Assembly (NCBI GenBank): GCA_016711125.1
Contig: JADJTQ010000011.1
Location: forward strand, 1-64,000
Reading direction: 5' to 3'
Source: Saprospiraceae bacterium
Lineage (GTDB): Bacteria > Bacteroidota > Bacteroidia > Chitinophagales > Saprospiraceae
DNA: 64,000 bases
The position numbers and the translations under genes are program-made. Below the pieces are notes generated by a model. It worked only from the letters and a program-made list of their open reading frames with translations. It was not told where the DNA came from and did not search any database. Below, in pieces: positions 11,001 through 20,382 of this stretch (positions are counted from its first letter, which is position 1; every line of letters starts with the position of its first letter).

Positions 11001-14000
11001 GGGTGGCCCCCACCGGTTCGTGCTTTTGTATAGGCCGGGCAATGGTGTTGTACACGTGCTGTTGGGCGATCGAAGTGATCGATGAGGGCGGGTCTTGCTG
11101 AGGGCGTAGCGTCTGGATAGGCTTGCCTAGGTCAGCAAAAAAAGTAGTATTGGTAAGTGACTTATTGGTTAAGATACCCAGGGTCGGGTATGTGGTTGTG
11201 GTACTGATCCTGTTGATCAATGTGGCCGTAGTCAGATGTCGATAGTCGTATGCCAATGCCACTTTCACTCCTTTGCAGTCGGTCACATCTTTGAGCCGCA
11301 TCAACCCATCCCAGGTATAGGTTCTCACCGTACCGTCTACCGCCGTGTCTCTCAGCAGCAGGTCGCTCCCTGTGTAGTACGCATAGCCTTTAGAGTGGTC
11401 TTTAAAGGTCCATTTCTTTTGCTGTCCACTGGCAGTCCATTGGTATTTGATTTTATCTGTCCAGCCATCAATAGTGACCTCTGCGGGTAGACCCAAATCT
11501 TGTGCCGGCACGCCACTGTTGAGCTGATACTTGTCGATGGTCATTTGCAGTTTCCAGGTTTTACCCACCGTACTGCCGGCAGCATCCCAGCTCATTTCAT
11601 AGCGATAATTTTTATGGGGGTATAAAAGCGTGGTGGCAGATCCGGTAGGTAGCCCGGTACTCGTAGAGTAAAAACTATATGTCGTGCTATCTCCATCGAC
11701 ATTTACACCATCGACTTTCTTGATGGTTTTCCAGGCTGGGAGGATTCGGTTTTGGTCTTCCAACTTGGTCTTAATGGTACTGTTTATATAGGTAGGCGCA
11801 TAACTAAACTCGGTACGATGTACCGCACCGTCGGAGTTGTTGATAATTTCCGTGATCGGAAATAATTGGTCGTTGGTATTGTACTGGTAGGTGGTGCTGT
11901 GCTGCATACCGTCCAGGTACTCGGATTTATTGATTAGCAGGTTATAAGCGGTACGTACCGGATACGTGGCCACCCGAAAATAAAAGCAGGTAATTTGACC
12001 TGCCGTCTGTTTGAAATAAAACACTTTAAATGGACTGGTAGTTAGCCACTTGTACGAATAGGTATACCCATTCGTGGTAGATTTAAGTAGTGTATTCCCT
12101 TGATTGAAAGTATTGATTTCATCCACTTGCCCATTCCGGGCCACAAACACATCCGGCACCTGCGGGTACGACATCGTGCCCGCTCGTGGTTCTACCAGCA
12201 TCAGGTGTTCGGTACTACCGTGGCCTGGTTTAATCTCAACCACCCGTTCATAGCCAATATGATACCCATCAAAACCGGCTAAAGGCACCACCGATATATC
12301 CCGGAAAAAGGTGTGCACATAACTACCATCAGCCACTTCATCTCCATATACCGGTGACACATACAGCTTTCCACTACTGCGGCTGGAGGTGGCTTCCGAA
12401 TAATCATAGCTAGCCGTGTCCAATAGGGTACTATCCTTCGTGTAATGGGCCATGCCCTCGATGCGCAATCCTCCTACATCGATTTCCTTGGCTTTTTTCA
12501 CATAGAATTCAGCCTTCCCGCCAGAGTTATAGGTTTGAAAGGTAAAATAGAAAGTGCCTCCGCCAAATGTGCCCACCATATCAGTGAGCTTAAAACGAAT
12601 ATCGTCATTGAAGCTAAGTGTCGTTCCAATTTGGGTGCCGTTACTCCGATACAAGGCAAACCGAAGCTCCTTAGGACCTCCATTACAATTGCCAAAAACC
12701 GGATCCCCCAATATGATCTTTAAATCAACTTCGGCCGTCAATCCTTCAGCACTTGTCATATCAAACGTGCCGCTGGATAGTGGTGTGGGCGGTATGTAAT
12801 CGCAGCAGAGCTCACTGAAACCAACCGAACAAGTAGTCAACGTTTTTAGCAATGTATCTGTCGTCGCTTCTTCGATCGAATAGTAATACCGGTTGGCTCC
12901 TAGCTTATACCGGGTAAATCCCAAGGTAGGATACGTCACTTTTTGCACGGTCCCATACCGCATATAGGTTTCATCACTATCCCGGTGGGAGCTGCCATAA
13001 TAATAGTTTCCTACCCGGGTTGGGGGCACATTCACAGCCTTGGGTCCGTTGCTGATCTCTCCATTATAAAATCCCCAATGATCCACCGCCCTCGATAACC
13101 GGTGCGGCAGGGCATTGTTCGTTCCAAAATAGGTAAAGGTCCAGGGGTTAATCGTGACCGACCCGTTCAGTGATTTTTCTTGAATCGAGTTCAATTTCAG
13201 GCGTTTATACCATGGGCTACTTGCCGTACCGGGGCCAATATTATCCGTGGAATTATAATTACTCTGGAAATAGGTCTGACTAAAATCAAAGCGCTTCCCA
13301 TATGTGGAGCCATTCCTTACCTCGATTCTGCTTAACGGATAAGCAGGATAGCTTAAATCACTATCGATATCATCTCTATCAGACGACGATACAACAAAAG
13401 TCACCGTCTGAGTCCCTCCTGAATTAGTGATTTGAGTCAATCGCATGCCTTCGATATAGCTATAATTGACATCCGTATTATAACGATTCAGATACCGCAC
13501 TCCACTGCTTCCCGTGACACCGCAGTTAGAGATCTGGGTTGTGTTGTAATTTTCTGCTGAAGCTGGGTAGGGATAGTGATACTTTTCCGTGGCGTAGCTC
13601 AGATTAATACTATGTTTCTGATCATGACTCTCTACCCGAACTAGGTACCATCCCGTGGTTACCCCAGACGTTTCTGTATCGGGAGCAGACCTTTCGAGCG
13701 CATTCGTGGATCCATGTTGTCCAAAATAATATACCGTTCCATCTGGTGTGATCACTTTAAATCCAAACAACGCGCTACCATCAATGATCCTCGTTATTTT
13801 TACATCTTGTCGAGGCATGATCATCGGCTCGATACTGTTGGTATCTCGGGCATTGATCGCAAACACAAATTTACCGGAATAGCCTCCGATATTAAAGCTG
13901 AATAAGTCTGGCTCACTATCACTTGTTCCATCCGCTATGTATTCTAATAGGGTGCCATTTAGGCTTGTTACTGTTTGGTTAAACCACCCATTCGGATGCT

Positions 14001-14361
14001 CATCGATAATACCTACCGGTGTCCGGGAGATCATGATACTGCCTCCTATACTTTCCGCCCAGTTTAACCCCACCCGGCTAGCTACTTCGGCTACTTTCAC
14101 CCCCGATGGATGATAGTCAATGCTGACGGGTAAGGCCAAGGGCCCTTGCGTCACCGTATAAATAGGAACACTTATTCCGGCCACCCCCGTAAAATAACTC
14201 ACCGGAATCTCTCCAAACTTACCCAACGATGATGCATTGGCCGAGGGCAAGGTCACATCCCCGATCGAATTATTGATCGGCTGTCCGAAGCAGATAGAGA
14301 TAGAAGCGATGGCCAGTAAACTTATGACTAGTCTCGTAATGTATGTATATCTGGCTCTCAT
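8012..14361 (-). CDS. Giant secreted RHS repeat protein with metallopeptidase-like tip
   Basis: A 2055-residue frame starting at 14361 with a signal peptide (LVISLLAIASISICFGQ). The N-terminal region is of the Bacteroidota RHS type (SYFTGVAGISVPIY, then LPVSIDYHPSGVKV). A long run of YD repeats follows, then DHLGNNRVFF and the core motifs GARCLDVSICRFTSTD and YVDVNGD. The tip contains GLVALHELSHTQ followed by EEEVM, an HExxH zinc-peptidase signature. The frame stops at 8194, but a one-base shift there continues as RPGPTVRRINTMRRQLG to a TAA at 8012, which looks like the natural end. Known relatives act as surface or secreted competition toxins. Its ATG overlaps the preceding gene's stop (ATGA). 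The immunity candidate follows. Confidence 0.85.
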
Positions 14362-15420
14362 TGTCTGGCTGATTTTAGGGTGGTAAAATCAGATCGCAGT
14401 CCTGGTGTACTTAATATATACCGCATCCGTTGTGCTTGTCCCCGGGTAAACATGTACATGTTTTTATCATCCGTGTTGTCCATAAAATTCACCACCATGG
14501 CGGCCGGATATCCAATACAAGTACTAATTCGAATGGGTGTCGGATCTCCTAAGTTTGGGGCGTTGTGTATCGGAGTATCTTCGACCCCATCGTCTGTACA
14601 GGGATACAATCCCCATAGATCGATCAGACCTAAATAGTTCCCAACTAAATGGGTCAAGGTCTTCCCTCCCGTATAGGTCATCGACCCCCGACCAAACCAT
14701 CGCTGGTCGATCACAATGCCATCAGTCTCCGGAGGGCCACCCGGACTTTGAGCATACGATCCGATGGATTCATCAGTGGAGATCACCCAGATGTTGATTG
14801 TATTGGTTGGGCTCACCGGTGGCGATCCCAACCCCTGCTTTTTCATCGCATTGTAGTCAGCCCACTTTTCCTTCACATCCATAATCGTGGCAACACCAGC
14901 GATTCCATCCGTTTCACCCGCGTATTCCGATCGTTTAAAACGAATGCCAGTATCGGTGGCCAGGGATTGAAACTTGCCGTCCGGATCGTGAGGGTCTTTC
15001 TCCGGTATCGTTGGCGAGCCAAAATCCTGGTTTAAGACCTCCAGCTGAAAGTCGATGTCTTCCTGTACCTTCTCCATATCCGTGGTGTGGAGTATGTGAA
15101 ACACCAGATCCAGGGTGATCTCTTCCTGGATTTCAAACGATGGACTTTCTGCCCTTATCTTGAGTTCATTCTCGATCCACTCATCTTGCGAGATCAGTTT
15201 GTGGTCAAATTGAAATTGTTGATACGCTCCATTGGTGTAGTTGCGATATTCGAGTATCGTATCAATGTCAGTGAGGTAGTAGGGATTTTTCCGATCGCCT
15301 CGATCTTGGCCAGGATATCGGCTTCGCAAAAGCGAGATCATCATCGGATGTACTGTCCGTCGCATAAATAGTATGGCAGAAGCAGCAGAATGCAAACAAA
15401 AAAAGGGTGTAGCTTTTCAT
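14358..15420 (-). CDS. M43 (pappalysin)-like secreted protein with a destroyed zinc site; 5' frameshifts
   Basis: The body matches the M43 cytophagalysin family: GGKTLTH at the helix, LGLIDLWG after it, and NFMDN-TDDKNMYMFTRGQ-RM near the end. The zinc motif usually reads HExGHxxGLxH; here it is HLVGN followed by D, so Glu and two His ligands are lost. The clean open frame is 346 codons (14358-15395). A signal peptide (MKSYTLFLFAFCCF) begins at 15420 in another frame. Adding one base near 15325 and one in the T5 run at 15286-15290 joins the two through a natural helix (EADILAKIEAIGK). The stop overlaps the RHS start (ATGA), so the pair is probably one transcript. It may be a pseudoenzyme partner or a decaying gene. 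Confidence 0.7.
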
Positions 15421-15621
15421 CTTTGAAGTCGAGGTAGTCATGGTTTTCACCATTAAAATACAAAATCTTTCCATTTGTCAAACATCAATCTTACTTTTTT
15501 AGAAAGTCCTTCGTCGTCGAAGTACCAAAATCGTAAGGCCAATGTGGTGTTGTCCTCTATAAAGTGGCCAACAGGTCAAATGTGACCTTGTGAAGGTATC
15601 ATACTTTCTACAGCTTGCCAA
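15421..15621. promoter_or_regulatory. Divergent intergenic region between the RHS operon and an XRE regulator
   Basis: About 200 bases from which the M43-like/RHS operon (-) and the small XRE regulator (+) read away from each other. Promoters for both must lie here or nearby. I could not assign a clear box. The arrangement makes the regulator a candidate controller of the toxin operon, but that is inference. Confidence 0.35.
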
Positions 15622-15849
15622 ATGGAAAGCAGCCTGCTGGAGCAGATTGGTAGAAAGATCCGGGAAATTCGGCTTCATCGATCGATGACGCAAGAGCAAT
15701 TGGCCAACCTATGTCATACCGATCCATCCTATATCCGTAAAGTGGAATCAGGTAATGTCAATATTTCAGTCAAACGCTTGAAGGTGCTCTGCGATAGTCT
15801 CAGTGTTTCTTTGTCAGCCTTCTTTAAAGACATCGATACCCGAAAATAA
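15622..15849 (+). CDS. Small XRE-family transcriptional regulator
   Basis: 75 residues that form a single HTH_3 domain: IGRKIREIRLHRSMTQEQLA, then the recognition helix region (TDPSYIRKVESGNVNISV) and LKVLCDSLSVSLSAFF. Proteins this short act as DNA-binding repressors or activators without a sensor domain. It is monocistronic, divergent from the RHS operon, and followed by a strong terminator. Confidence 0.9.
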   Translation: MESSLLEQIGRKIREIRLHRSMTQEQLANLCHTDPSYIRKVESGNVNISVKRLKVLCDSLSVSLSAFFKDIDTRK

Positions 15850-15862
15850 TCAGCAGAGCAAA

Positions 15863-15889
15863 AAAGGCAAGCTATCCAGGCTTGCCTTT
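15863..15889 (+). terminator. Rho-independent type terminator of the XRE gene
   Basis: A perfect 10-bp stem, AAAGGCAAGC and GCTTGCCTTT, with loop TATCCAG, about 14 bases after the stop codon. The stem ends in a T run. Confidence 0.85.
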
Positions 15890-16341
15890 CAACATTTTGG
15901 AAAATCTATCCATAACCCTTGGTGATAAAATAAGAATCTAAAAAAAGATCCCACCATTCAGCAGGATCCCAAAAGACGTGAGTGTTTAACTATCCAGGGT
16001 TGGATCTTTCAAATATAACCATTTATTTGAGTTGTTATTACAGTACCATGGGTTCTAATTGAGTACCTGTTGTTCTGGATATATTAATATTATGTTAAAG
16101 TTTTATTAATTGACAACCAGTATTATACAGAATGTAATCCCTTCTAGTTATACTATTACTATTTATACGTGCCTTGATATGCCTACACCTCCGCTTACCA
16201 TTGCATTTATCCGTGCCCAGGCCCATTTTTTCTTTTTTCCTCACCCCCCATGCACGAGACTCCATCTACTCACGAATGCACTGCCCTCCAATCAACTCTT
16301 TTCTGGATCTTCTATGTGCTTGGGTTTAATCAAACCTAACC
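15890..16341. other. Intergenic stretch and composition boundary
   Basis: About 450 bases without a supported gene. The first half is AT-rich. From about 16.17 kb the sequence becomes strongly C-rich, like the genes that follow to 24.3 kb. This is probably the left edge of a foreign element. No clear attachment site or repeat partner could be identified by eye. Confidence 0.45.
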
Positions 16342-17817
16342 ATGACTACCTCTCCGCTTTCTGTCTCCCCCAAAGCCCAACAGATTTCCGACCTGGTCCA
16401 GCTGCCTACCGCCCCCGATCTGGAAGCCGCCGTCCTGGGCGCCATGCTGATCGACACCACCATTTGTTCCTTGGTCAAAACCATCTTTAAAGATCCCTAC
16501 GTTTTTTCCATCCCCAAATACCGCCTCATCTTTCAGGCCTGTCTGCACCTGGATAAGCAAAACAAACCCATCGATTTACTCACCGTTTATGAAGACATCA
16601 AACGACGAGGCAAAACCAACATCTGTCAACCCTCGGAGCTCACCGAGCTCACCAACAAAGTAGGCTCGGCGGCCAATACCGAATACCATGCCCGCATCCT
16701 CTACCAAACCTACATGCGCCGGGTGGCCATCCGCCAATCGATCGAACTCATTGAATCGGCCGGCAATCATAGCAAAGACATTTTTCTCACCTACGCTACC
16801 GCCTATAAAGCCCTCAAAAAATCCGATCCATCGGGCATCCTGAGAGTATCTACGGTCAATGATGCGATTGCCACCGGTGCCCGGATGGAGCAACAAAAAC
16901 AACTCATCGGTGCGCTGCTTCGCGAGCGCGATCTGGCCATCCTTTTTGGCGATGAAGGCACCGGCAAGTCGATCCTGAGTTATCAGATCGGCGATGCGGT
17001 CTCCAAAGGCAAAGACCTGTTTGGCATCGATGACCTGCGCAATGAATGCCCGCCCAAATCGGTGATCATGTTTGACTTCGAAATGATGGAGCGCGAGCTC
17101 TTCGATCGTTACAGCACCGAAGGCACCTTTTATTCGTTTAGCGAAAACTTCTATCGGGCCAATATGGACGACAGCTGGACCGATATGGAAAACTTGGCCG
17201 ACAAGATCGTCGATCACATCGAGGTCATCATCAAAAGCCACAAACCCCACCTGGCCATCATCGACAACCTGACCTGGATCTGTGATGAAACGACTGACAA
17301 TACCATCGCCGCCCGGGTGATGAAAAAACTCGATGCGTTGCGTAAGCAATTTCCACCCCTGGCCATCCTGGTCATTGCCCATACCCCCAAACGGGATAAA
17401 TCCCAACCCCTGGAGTCCAGGCACCTGGCCGGTGCCAAATCCCTCTCCAACTTTTGTACCTCCCTGTTTGCCATCTCCGAAAGCATGCGCGATCCGGGCA
17501 TCCGCTACGTCAAGCACCTCAAATGCCGGGGTGCCGCCAAGGTCTATACCGGCGACAATGTGCTGGAGCTCACCCTGATCAAAGAAACCGCCAAACTCGA
17601 ATTTGAATACGCCTCCACCTCGGCTGAGCAGGAGCATCTGCAATACGCCGACCTGGAAGACAAAGAACAAGCCATCAATGATCTGACCATCGACCTGGTG
17701 GCCAAGAAGTACAGTTTCCGAAGGATCTCCCAGGAGATCGAGTTTCAATTTGGGGTTAAGTTCGCACACACCACCTTGTCCAGGCGCTATAGGCGCTTGG
17801 CGCCCCTTAGTCTGTGA
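16342..17817 (+). CDS. DnaB N-terminal domain + RepA-like AAA_25 ATPase
   Basis: 491 residues. Residues about 24-120 match the DnaB helicase N-terminal domain (DLEAAVLGAMLID and KYRLIFQACLHL). A RecA-fold ATPase of the AAA_25/RepA helicase type follows, with Walker A FGDEGTGKS at 202-210 and Walker B LAIIDN near 304-309. The C-terminus resembles a helix-turn-helix (ISQEIEFQFGVKFAHTTLSRRYRR). Relatives are found in plasmids, phages and integrative elements and act in replication. The codons are far more C-rich than in the RHS region, a sign of transfer. It is the first gene of the 16.3-24.3 kb element and is followed by a hairpin and the recombinase-ATPase gene. Confidence 0.8.
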   Translation: MTTSPLSVSPKAQQISDLVQLPTAPDLEAAVLGAMLIDTTICSLVKTIFKDPYVFSIPKYRLIFQACLHLDKQNKPIDLLTVYEDIKRRGKTNICQPSELTELTNKVGSAANTEYHARILYQTYMRRVAIRQSIELIESAGNHSKDIFLTYATAYKALKKSDPSGILRVSTVNDAIATGARMEQQKQLIGALLRERDLAILFGDEGTGKSILSYQIGDAVSKGKDLFGIDDLRNECPPKSVIMFDFEMMERELFDRYSTEGTFYSFSENFYRANMDDSWTDMENLADKIVDHIEVIIKSHKPHLAIIDNLTWICDETTDNTIAARVMKKLDALRKQFPPLAILVIAHTPKRDKSQPLESRHLAGAKSLSNFCTSLFAISESMRDPGIRYVKHLKCRGAAKVYTGDNVLELTLIKETAKLEFEYASTSAEQEHLQYADLEDKEQAINDLTIDLVAKKYSFRRISQEIEFQFGVKFAHTTLSRRYRRLAPLSL

Positions 17818-17846
17818 TGGTGCGCTTCACCATTGAAGCGCACCAT
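17817..17846 (+). terminator. Perfect hairpin between the ATPase and recombinase genes
   Basis: A 13-bp perfect stem (ATGGTGCGCTTCA with TGAAGCGCACCAT, loop CCAT) overlaps the TGA of the ATPase gene. It contains the GGTGC core seen in the repeat arrays downstream, so it could be a terminator, an attenuator or a protein-binding site. No T tract follows directly. Confidence 0.55.
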
Positions 17847-17884
17847 TTACCAGCTCCTTTTTTGTACACCAAAAAGAAGCCATC

Positions 17885-19390
17885 ATGCATACCGATTATC
17901 GCACACCCAGCTACATCACCGCCGATCAGCAAAAATTACTGATCCACCGGTGTACCCATCCCCAAGACCGGCTGCTCATCTTGCTGATGCTCGATTGCGG
18001 TTTGCGGGTCACCGAGCTGGTCACCCTGCAGATCAAACATTTTAATTTTCGGGACAATACCGTCCTGGTTCGCTCCCTCAAAAAACGGGATAAACAACAT
18101 TACCGGCGCATACCTCTCACCAGTCGCCTGGTGCAGGCACTCTCCGAGCATTATGTCACCCTCGCCAATAAAGAACCCGATGCCTATCTTTTTCCCGCCA
18201 GCCGCACGACCACCAAACGTGGCCACATCGCCCGCCAAACCGTGTGGCGTAAAATCCGCAAAAAAACCAACAACCTACTTTACCCCCACATCTTGCGCCA
18301 TACCTTTGCGACCCGCATTGTCAGCCAGGGCAATACCCTCATTGCTGCCAAAGAGCTCCTGGGTCATGCCTCGGTCAAAACCACCGAGATCTACACCCAC
18401 ATCACTACCGAGCAGGCCGTACAAGCCATCCGATCGATTGACCAGCGATCCTGGTTGGTTTCCTGGCGAGAAAAGCTCTTTCCCCGGCGCAACGTCTTTA
18501 TCCTCGATCACCGCGCTTCCTCCTATTTTACCGTAGGCCGTAAAGACGAACTGCAAAGCCTGCTCGATCTGCAACTTAAAAAGATCAATACCCTCATCAT
18601 CGCCCCCCAGGGCATGGGCAAATCGCACCTCATCCAGAGCCTGCCCAAAGATCACCTGTTGCAAATCGATGATCTGCGCTACGTCAAAAAAACCCTGGTC
18701 GCCCTGATCCTCTATTTATTCGCCGGTGATAAAGAAGAAGCCTTTGAACTGCTCTACCAACAGGCCGATAAAGAAAAAGTGGTCATGAAAGAATCCGTCA
18801 AACGGCTCACCTCCCTCCTACTGTCCATCACCCAAAAAGACGAATACACCCTGGTCATTGACGACCTCACCCACATCACCAAATCCGGTGTCGATGCCCT
18901 GGAAAAACTCAAAAACCATTTTCACATCATCGCCTGTGCCCGGCAGCTTAAAATCGACTTTTCCTCTTGTGTCACCAATTTTCAGAAAATCGAGCTGCCG
19001 CCCCTCAAACGCATCGAGGCCGTCGAACTCATCGACCGGCTGAGCGTACCCATCCTTTCCCGCATCGAAGATTATGAAACCTACAAAAACCACATCTATG
19101 AGCAAACCACCGGCAATCCGCTATTCATTCACGAACTCATCGACCGGTATCGCAAAGAACCCGATTTGAGCATGGAGCATGTCCGCTCCATCACCCACAC
19201 CACCGCCCTCCAAGAACTCGACATGAGTCTGTTCATCATCATCGGCCTCAGCTCGCTGATGGTCCTGCGCTATCTCGGCGGCGAGCTCAGCAACAACTCC
19301 GGAGCCTTCCGGCTCCTGGGTGGCGCCTTCCTGCTTTTTGCCCTTTTTGCCCGCAATTTATTCGCCCAGGTACGTCGCAAATTTGTCTAG
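17885..19390 (+). CDS. Tyrosine recombinase fused to an AAA-type ATPase and a membrane tail
   Basis: 501 residues in one intact frame. Residues 1-190 are a tyrosine-recombinase catalytic domain without the usual N-terminal core-binding domain. Visible catalytic residues are R41 (CGLRVTEL), K66/67 on the hairpin, H135 and R138 (HILRHTFATR), H161 (LGHASVKTT) and Y170. Residues about 205-440 form a P-loop ATPase: Walker A APQGMGKSH (240-248), Walker B TLVIDD (322-327) and a GNPLFIHELI motif (410-419) typical of Orc/STAND-type ATPases. Residues about 449-492 hold two hydrophobic helices. Ordinary integrases have no ATPase or membrane tail, so the combination is unusual. It may couple recombination to a replication, partition or membrane event. 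It follows the replication ATPase and precedes a GGTGCA repeat array. Confidence 0.85.
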   Translation: MHTDYRTPSYITADQQKLLIHRCTHPQDRLLILLMLDCGLRVTELVTLQIKHFNFRDNTVLVRSLKKRDKQHYRRIPLTSRLVQALSEHYVTLANKEPDAYLFPASRTTTKRGHIARQTVWRKIRKKTNNLLYPHILRHTFATRIVSQGNTLIAAKELLGHASVKTTEIYTHITTEQAVQAIRSIDQRSWLVSWREKLFPRRNVFILDHRASSYFTVGRKDELQSLLDLQLKKINTLIIAPQGMGKSHLIQSLPKDHLLQIDDLRYVKKTLVALILYLFAGDKEEAFELLYQQADKEKVVMKESVKRLTSLLLSITQKDEYTLVIDDLTHITKSGVDALEKLKNHFHIIACARQLKIDFSSCVTNFQKIELPPLKRIEAVELIDRLSVPILSRIEDYETYKNHIYEQTTGNPLFIHELIDRYRKEPDLSMEHVRSITHTTALQELDMSLFIIIGLSSLMVLRYLGGELSNNSGAFRLLGGAFLLFALFARNLFAQVRRKFV

Positions 19391-19680
19391 CGCATGACCG
19401 GTTTTCACCTCCATACCGTCCTTTTTGGTGCATTCGCTAACAGTGTACTTCACATAAACGTTAAGAAAGTGTTAACAAAAAGTGGTGCATGCTGGTGCAT
19501 CCTGGTGCGTGGTGCACGTGCACCAAAACACCTAATATCTTGTATATCAAATGATTATTCCTATTTAAGCCCTGCACCACCTTGCACCCCCTCTAAAAAA
19601 AAAGAAAAAACACTTTTTTTCCTTGGTGCATCTGGTGCATTGGTGCATCCTGGTGCACGCGCACCAAATGCACCAAGCAA
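19361..19680. repeat. GGTGCA repeat array after the recombinase gene (origin- or att-like), copy 1
   Basis: From about 19482 there are several TGGTGCA or TGGTGCG units, then a perfect palindrome GGTGCACGTGCACC, an AT-rich centre, and units in the opposite orientation (TGCACCA). A further run of at least four units follows at 19624-19676. The layout of direct units, dyad, AT-rich spacer and inverted units fits a replication origin or the arm sites of a recombinase. About 230 bases from the recombinase 3' end through the first array recur at 24525-24790. Confidence 0.75.
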
Positions 19681-19736
19681 TCACATTACGTGTTGCGCCT
19701 CCCTTTGATTTATTCACCATCAAAAACATACACATC

Positions 19737-19949
19737 ATGAAAATCAGAACACCAGAGCATCAAAAACTCGCCGAACATCTGGAGGACTTTCACACCCTTT
19801 CTCTTTTTGTCGAATACCTCCTCGAAAAAAAAGTGCCGGTCAGCCAGGATGACATTTTAGTCTTTCTCTGCATCGACCCGGTTCGTTTTGCCCACGAGGC
19901 CAAACTCATCAAGCAGCTGCATGGTTCGGCCACCGTCTATCCGATTTAA
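19737..19949 (+). CDS. Small hypothetical protein
   Basis: 70 residues if started at the ATG at 19737; the frame upstream of it runs through the repeat array and is unlikely to be coding. It is a helical, charged protein (HQKLAEHLEDFHTLSLFVEYLL) with no recognised domain. It is followed after four bases by the next gene, so it probably opens the operon 19.7-22.3 kb. Confidence 0.55.
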   Translation: MKIRTPEHQKLAEHLEDFHTLSLFVEYLLEKKVPVSQDDILVFLCIDPVRFAHEAKLIKQLHGSATVYPI

Positions 19950-19953
19950 TCCC

Positions 19954-20382
19954 ATGCAGGTACTTCCGGTTTATGTATGGATGTTGTTGATCATTGGTGC
20001 GCTGTTTGGTTGTATCCCACCGGGTTCTGACTGGCCGGATGATCCTTGCCCGCATGTCTTCCAGTACCGGGCCGTGTTGGCCTTTGAGTATGATTCGGCC
20101 ACCCAGCGCTGCAGTCAGACTCGTTTACAGATCTTTCCCCGCCAGCACCGGGTACCGGAAGTGATTCCGGATACCCTTGATTTGGACATTGCCCTGGCTA
20201 CCTTTCGCCGCATTGAGATCTACTGTCCGCAGATCATCATCGATTCGATGTTGGACCTGGACAGCCACTACCGCTACTTCGAGTTGGAGATCACCCATTG
20301 CCACCAGTTTTCCATCCGGCTCGAAGCTACTCTTGAATCATCGAGTTATTTCATCACCTCCTTTATCTTTTCTATACCATGA
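19954..20382 (+). CDS. Putative lipoprotein
   Basis: 142 residues starting at the ATG at 19954 (MQVLPVYVWMLLII), with a hydrophobic leader ending GALFGC, a plausible lipobox. The mature part has five more cysteines and no family I recognise. The stop overlaps the start of the next gene (ATGA), indicating translational coupling. The start choice rests on the signal peptide; a longer frame from 19888 overlaps the preceding gene. Confidence 0.6.
   Translation: MQVLPVYVWMLLIIGALFGCIPPGSDWPDDPCPHVFQYRAVLAFEYDSATQRCSQTRLQIFPRQHRVPEVIPDTLDLDIALATFRRIEIYCPQIIIDSMLDLDSHYRYFELEITHCHQFSIRLEATLESSSYFITSFIFSIP

Noticed and set aside
16576..17769. 397-codon frame on the - strand opposite the DnaB-N ATPase gene
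   Set aside because: The + strand frame has clear domain motifs. The - strand frame is a shadow of C-rich codons and has no domain.
19482..19676. GGTGCA units as a CRISPR or tandem minisatellite
   Set aside because: The units are too short and occur in both orientations around an AT-rich centre.
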